From the NCBI GenBank assembly GCA_902590115.1, contig CACIVM010000003.1:25229-89228 (forward strand): 64,000 nt of DNA, in the 5' to 3' direction. Position numbers and translations under genes: made by a program. The stretch comes from an uncultured Pelagibacteraceae bacterium (GTDB lineage: Bacteria > Pseudomonadota > Alphaproteobacteria > Pelagibacterales > Pelagibacteraceae). Positions 59,534 to 64,000 of the stretch are shown piece after piece. The notes beneath the pieces are model-generated. The model ran no database searches and was not told the DNA's origin. It saw only the letters and a list, made by a program, of their open reading frames with translations. Numbering within the stretch: the stretch's first letter is position 1; the number at the start of each line of letters is the position of its first letter.

Positions 59534-60578
59534 ATTTAATTACTCAATTTATTATAAAATGCCAGCAGAATGGGATAGACAAATCTCAACTTGGGTTTCT
59601 TGGCCACATAATAAAAATGACTGGCCGGATAAATTTGATAAGATTCCAAAGGTTTTTTTTGAAATAGTATATTATTTATCTATTGACCAAAAAGTAAATA
59701 TTATCTTCAAAACAATTCAACAAAAATTAAATGCATTCAACCATCTAAAAATTAGAAATGCAAATATGAAAAATATAAGTTTTTTTATTTTTAAAACTAA
59801 TAGAGTTTGGATAAGGGATTATGGTCCTATTTTTGTAAAAGATAAACAAGGAAAAAAAGTTATTATTAACTGGAAATTCAATGCTTGGTCAAAGTATAGA
59901 GATTTTAAAAGTGACAATAAAATCAATTACCTGATAGCAAAAAAAACAAAAAAAATAATTGTAATACCTAAACATAATAAAAAAACAGTCGTACTCGAGG
60001 GTGGTGCTATAGACGTAAATGGTGAGGGAATTTTAATTACCACAAAAGAGTGTCTATTAAGCAAAGTCCAACAAAGAAATCCTGGTTTTACTATAAGTGA
60101 TTATGAAAAAATATTTGCAAAATATTTAGGGGTAAAAAAAGTAATTTGGCTTGAGAAAGGCATTAAAGGTGATGATACTCACGGTCACATTGATGATGTA
60201 GCTAAATTTGTATCAAAAAATAAAATATTTATTAATGATACAAAAAATAAAAAAGACGTAAATTATAAAAATATTAAGAAAAATCTAAAAATTTTGCAAA
60301 AGGAAAAAAATCTAGACAATAAAAAATTTGAAATAATCAAAATTCCTCTTCCTAATCCAAAATTTTTTAGAGGTACCAGAGTTCCTGCAAGCTATATGAA
60401 TTTTTATATTACCAATAAAAAAGTTTTAGTTCCTACTTTTAGAGATGTTAAGGACAAAGTAATTTTGAAAATATTTAAAAAACATTTTAAAAACAAAAAA
60501 ATAATTCCAATAGACTGCTCAGACCTTATTTGGGGGTTCGGTGCAATACATTGTATGACAATCCAAGAGCCTCAATAA
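59526..60578 (+). CDS. aguA: agmatine deiminase
   Basis: MPAEWDRQISTWVSWPHN; RVWIRDYGPIFV; GFGAIHCMTIQEPQ catalytic Cys. Confidence 0.94.
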   Translation: MSKFNYSIYYKMPAEWDRQISTWVSWPHNKNDWPDKFDKIPKVFFEIVYYLSIDQKVNIIFKTIQQKLNAFNHLKIRNANMKNISFFIFKTNRVWIRDYGPIFVKDKQGKKVIINWKFNAWSKYRDFKSDNKINYLIAKKTKKIIVIPKHNKKTVVLEGGAIDVNGEGILITTKECLLSKVQQRNPGFTISDYEKIFAKYLGVKKVIWLEKGIKGDDTHGHIDDVAKFVSKNKIFINDTKNKKDVNYKNIKKNLKILQKEKNLDNKKFEIIKIPLPNPKFFRGTRVPASYMNFYITNKKVLVPTFRDVKDKVILKIFKKHFKNKKIIPIDCSDLIWGFGAIHCMTIQEPQ

Positions 60579-60590
60579 TAGTATTTAATT

Positions 60591-61868
60591 TCAAATTATA
60601 TCTTGATCCCAAGTAATTTGAACACATGCTCCATTGGTCTTATTATCATTATAAAAATAAAGTTTTGCCCCTTTGCGCTCTAATAAAGTTTTTCCTAGAA
60701 ATGTACCTAGTCCTGTACCGGATTGTGAGCTTACTTTTTTCGACTTTGACTTAACGTATGGCTCACCTAGAATTTCAATAACGTCCCTCGGAAATCCAGG
60801 TCCATCGTCTTGAATCTTTATTATTGATTGTTTTTTTTTGTTTTCTATTTTAATTGTCACTTTATTTTTTGAAAATTTAACAGCATTACCAATAAAATTT
60901 CTTAATCCATAGATTATTTCTGGTGATCTTTGCACGTTTTGATCATTTGTCTCATTAATGGTCTCTAATTTTATTTTTTTTGGTGATGTTTCTTTAAACG
61001 ATTCTATAATTTCCTCTATTAAGTCTTCGAATCTTGTTAAACTAAAAAATTTATCTTCTACAATTTGTTTCTTTGAAATTTTTTTTAATATTTCACTACA
61101 TCTCCTGGTTTGACTTAGTAGCAAGTCAATGTCTTTAGAGTAGTTGGCGTCATCTCCTATTTCTTTTTTTAACTCTTTAGCAACCACTGTTATTGTCGCT
61201 AGAGGCGTTCCTAAAGAATGTGCAGCAGCTGCGGCTTGCCCGCCAAGAGATTCTAACTCATACTCTTTATAAATTACTTCTTGGAGCTTAATAAATGCTT
61301 CAGACGTTTTCTTTTTTTCCCCAGCAAATCTAATTCCAAAATAACTTAGAAATATCAATCCTATTAATATTGAAACAATTATTCCAGTTTTGTAAAAATT
61401 TGGAAAATGTAATAAGTTCATCTCTACACCTGGCAATGGCAAATGGAAAAAAGCCAGTAATAAAATTAATATGGTTGTAATAATTCCTAATATAATCGTG
61501 GTTCCCATGCTTAAAAAAGTTGATGAAACTATTGCTGGAATTATAAGCAAAATGGAGAATGGATTGAATATCCCGCCTGTAAGATATAATAATAAACTTA
61601 GTTGAATTAAGTCGTAGATTAAAAATATTGAAGCATAAAAATCTTTTAGCTGATTAACTTTAATAGCAAATTGAAGATATAGATTGGTGCACAATCCAAT
61701 AAGAATTATCAGATAACTTATTTCAATAGGAAAAAGTAATTCTAAATAAAAATAAACTAGATTGATAGCAATAAACTGACCAAAAATTGCAATATATCTT
61801 AAAATTGTTAATGTGGTTTTATCTAAGTTAAGGTTCTCTGTTGTCCTAAAAATAGTTGAAAAATTCAT
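60591..61868 (-). CDS. regB: RegB/PrrB-type redox sensor histidine kinase
   Basis: 6 TM N-terminus; GGQAAAAAHSLGTPLATI H-box; TRRCSEIL containing the redox-Cys region. Confidence 0.92.
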   Translation of the reverse strand: MNFSTIFRTTENLNLDKTTLTILRYIAIFGQFIAINLVYFYLELLFPIEISYLIILIGLCTNLYLQFAIKVNQLKDFYASIFLIYDLIQLSLLLYLTGGIFNPFSILLIIPAIVSSTFLSMGTTIILGIITTILILLLAFFHLPLPGVEMNLLHFPNFYKTGIIVSILIGLIFLSYFGIRFAGEKKKTSEAFIKLQEVIYKEYELESLGGQAAAAAHSLGTPLATITVVAKELKKEIGDDANYSKDIDLLLSQTRRCSEILKKISKKQIVEDKFFSLTRFEDLIEEIIESFKETSPKKIKLETINETNDQNVQRSPEIIYGLRNFIGNAVKFSKNKVTIKIENKKKQSIIKIQDDGPGFPRDVIEILGEPYVKSKSKKVSSQSGTGLGTFLGKTLLERKGAKLYFYNDNKTNGACVQITWDQDII

Positions 61869-61878
61869 AAAATGATAA

Positions 61879-63963
<2,085 letters not shown>

Positions 63964-64000
63964 TTAATATAAAATGCCCCACTTTTCAGAAGCCTAATTA

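Overview
This AT-rich, very densely packed 64 kb window has the gene content and order of a streamlined alphaproteobacterial chromosome. It looks SAR11/Pelagibacterales-like; this is inferred from protein style and synteny, with no search run. I support about 75 protein-coding genes. They include an lptC-lptB-aroA-cmk-rpsA-ihfB-pyrF-trpF-trpB-trpA-accD-folC run, trxA, an exonuclease I (sbcB-like) locus, rmuC, purEK, cfa, ptrB, hsp20, a purine permease with a phosphoribosyltransferase, an RND efflux pair, tsaE-amgK-murU-like genes, ahcY, chvGI-like and regAB-like two-component genes, polA, bioY, a polyamine cluster (ODC, DHS-like, aguB, aguA) and gyrB. I saw no tRNA, rRNA, CRISPR array, prophage or transposase. 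The observations most worth checking are: (1) a 20/20-nt inverted repeat with one mismatch between a divergent RHH-like small gene (upstream of sbcB) and a small ORF; (2) a short Phe-rich uORF overlapping mutually exclusive hairpins upstream of the ornithine decarboxylase; (3) a heat-shock-type promoter and possible ROSE-like thermometer at hsp20; (4) a single-base frameshift in a G5 run in a membrane protein gene; (5) a hyperbasic coiled-coil protein; (6) an RBS/AUG-in-loop stem at a lipoprotein gene; (7) a FolC homologue with altered motifs and a compact GyrB; (8) 13-14 bp divergent start-to-start gaps. Most of the window is ordinary core genome and I found no clear multi-gene novel system.
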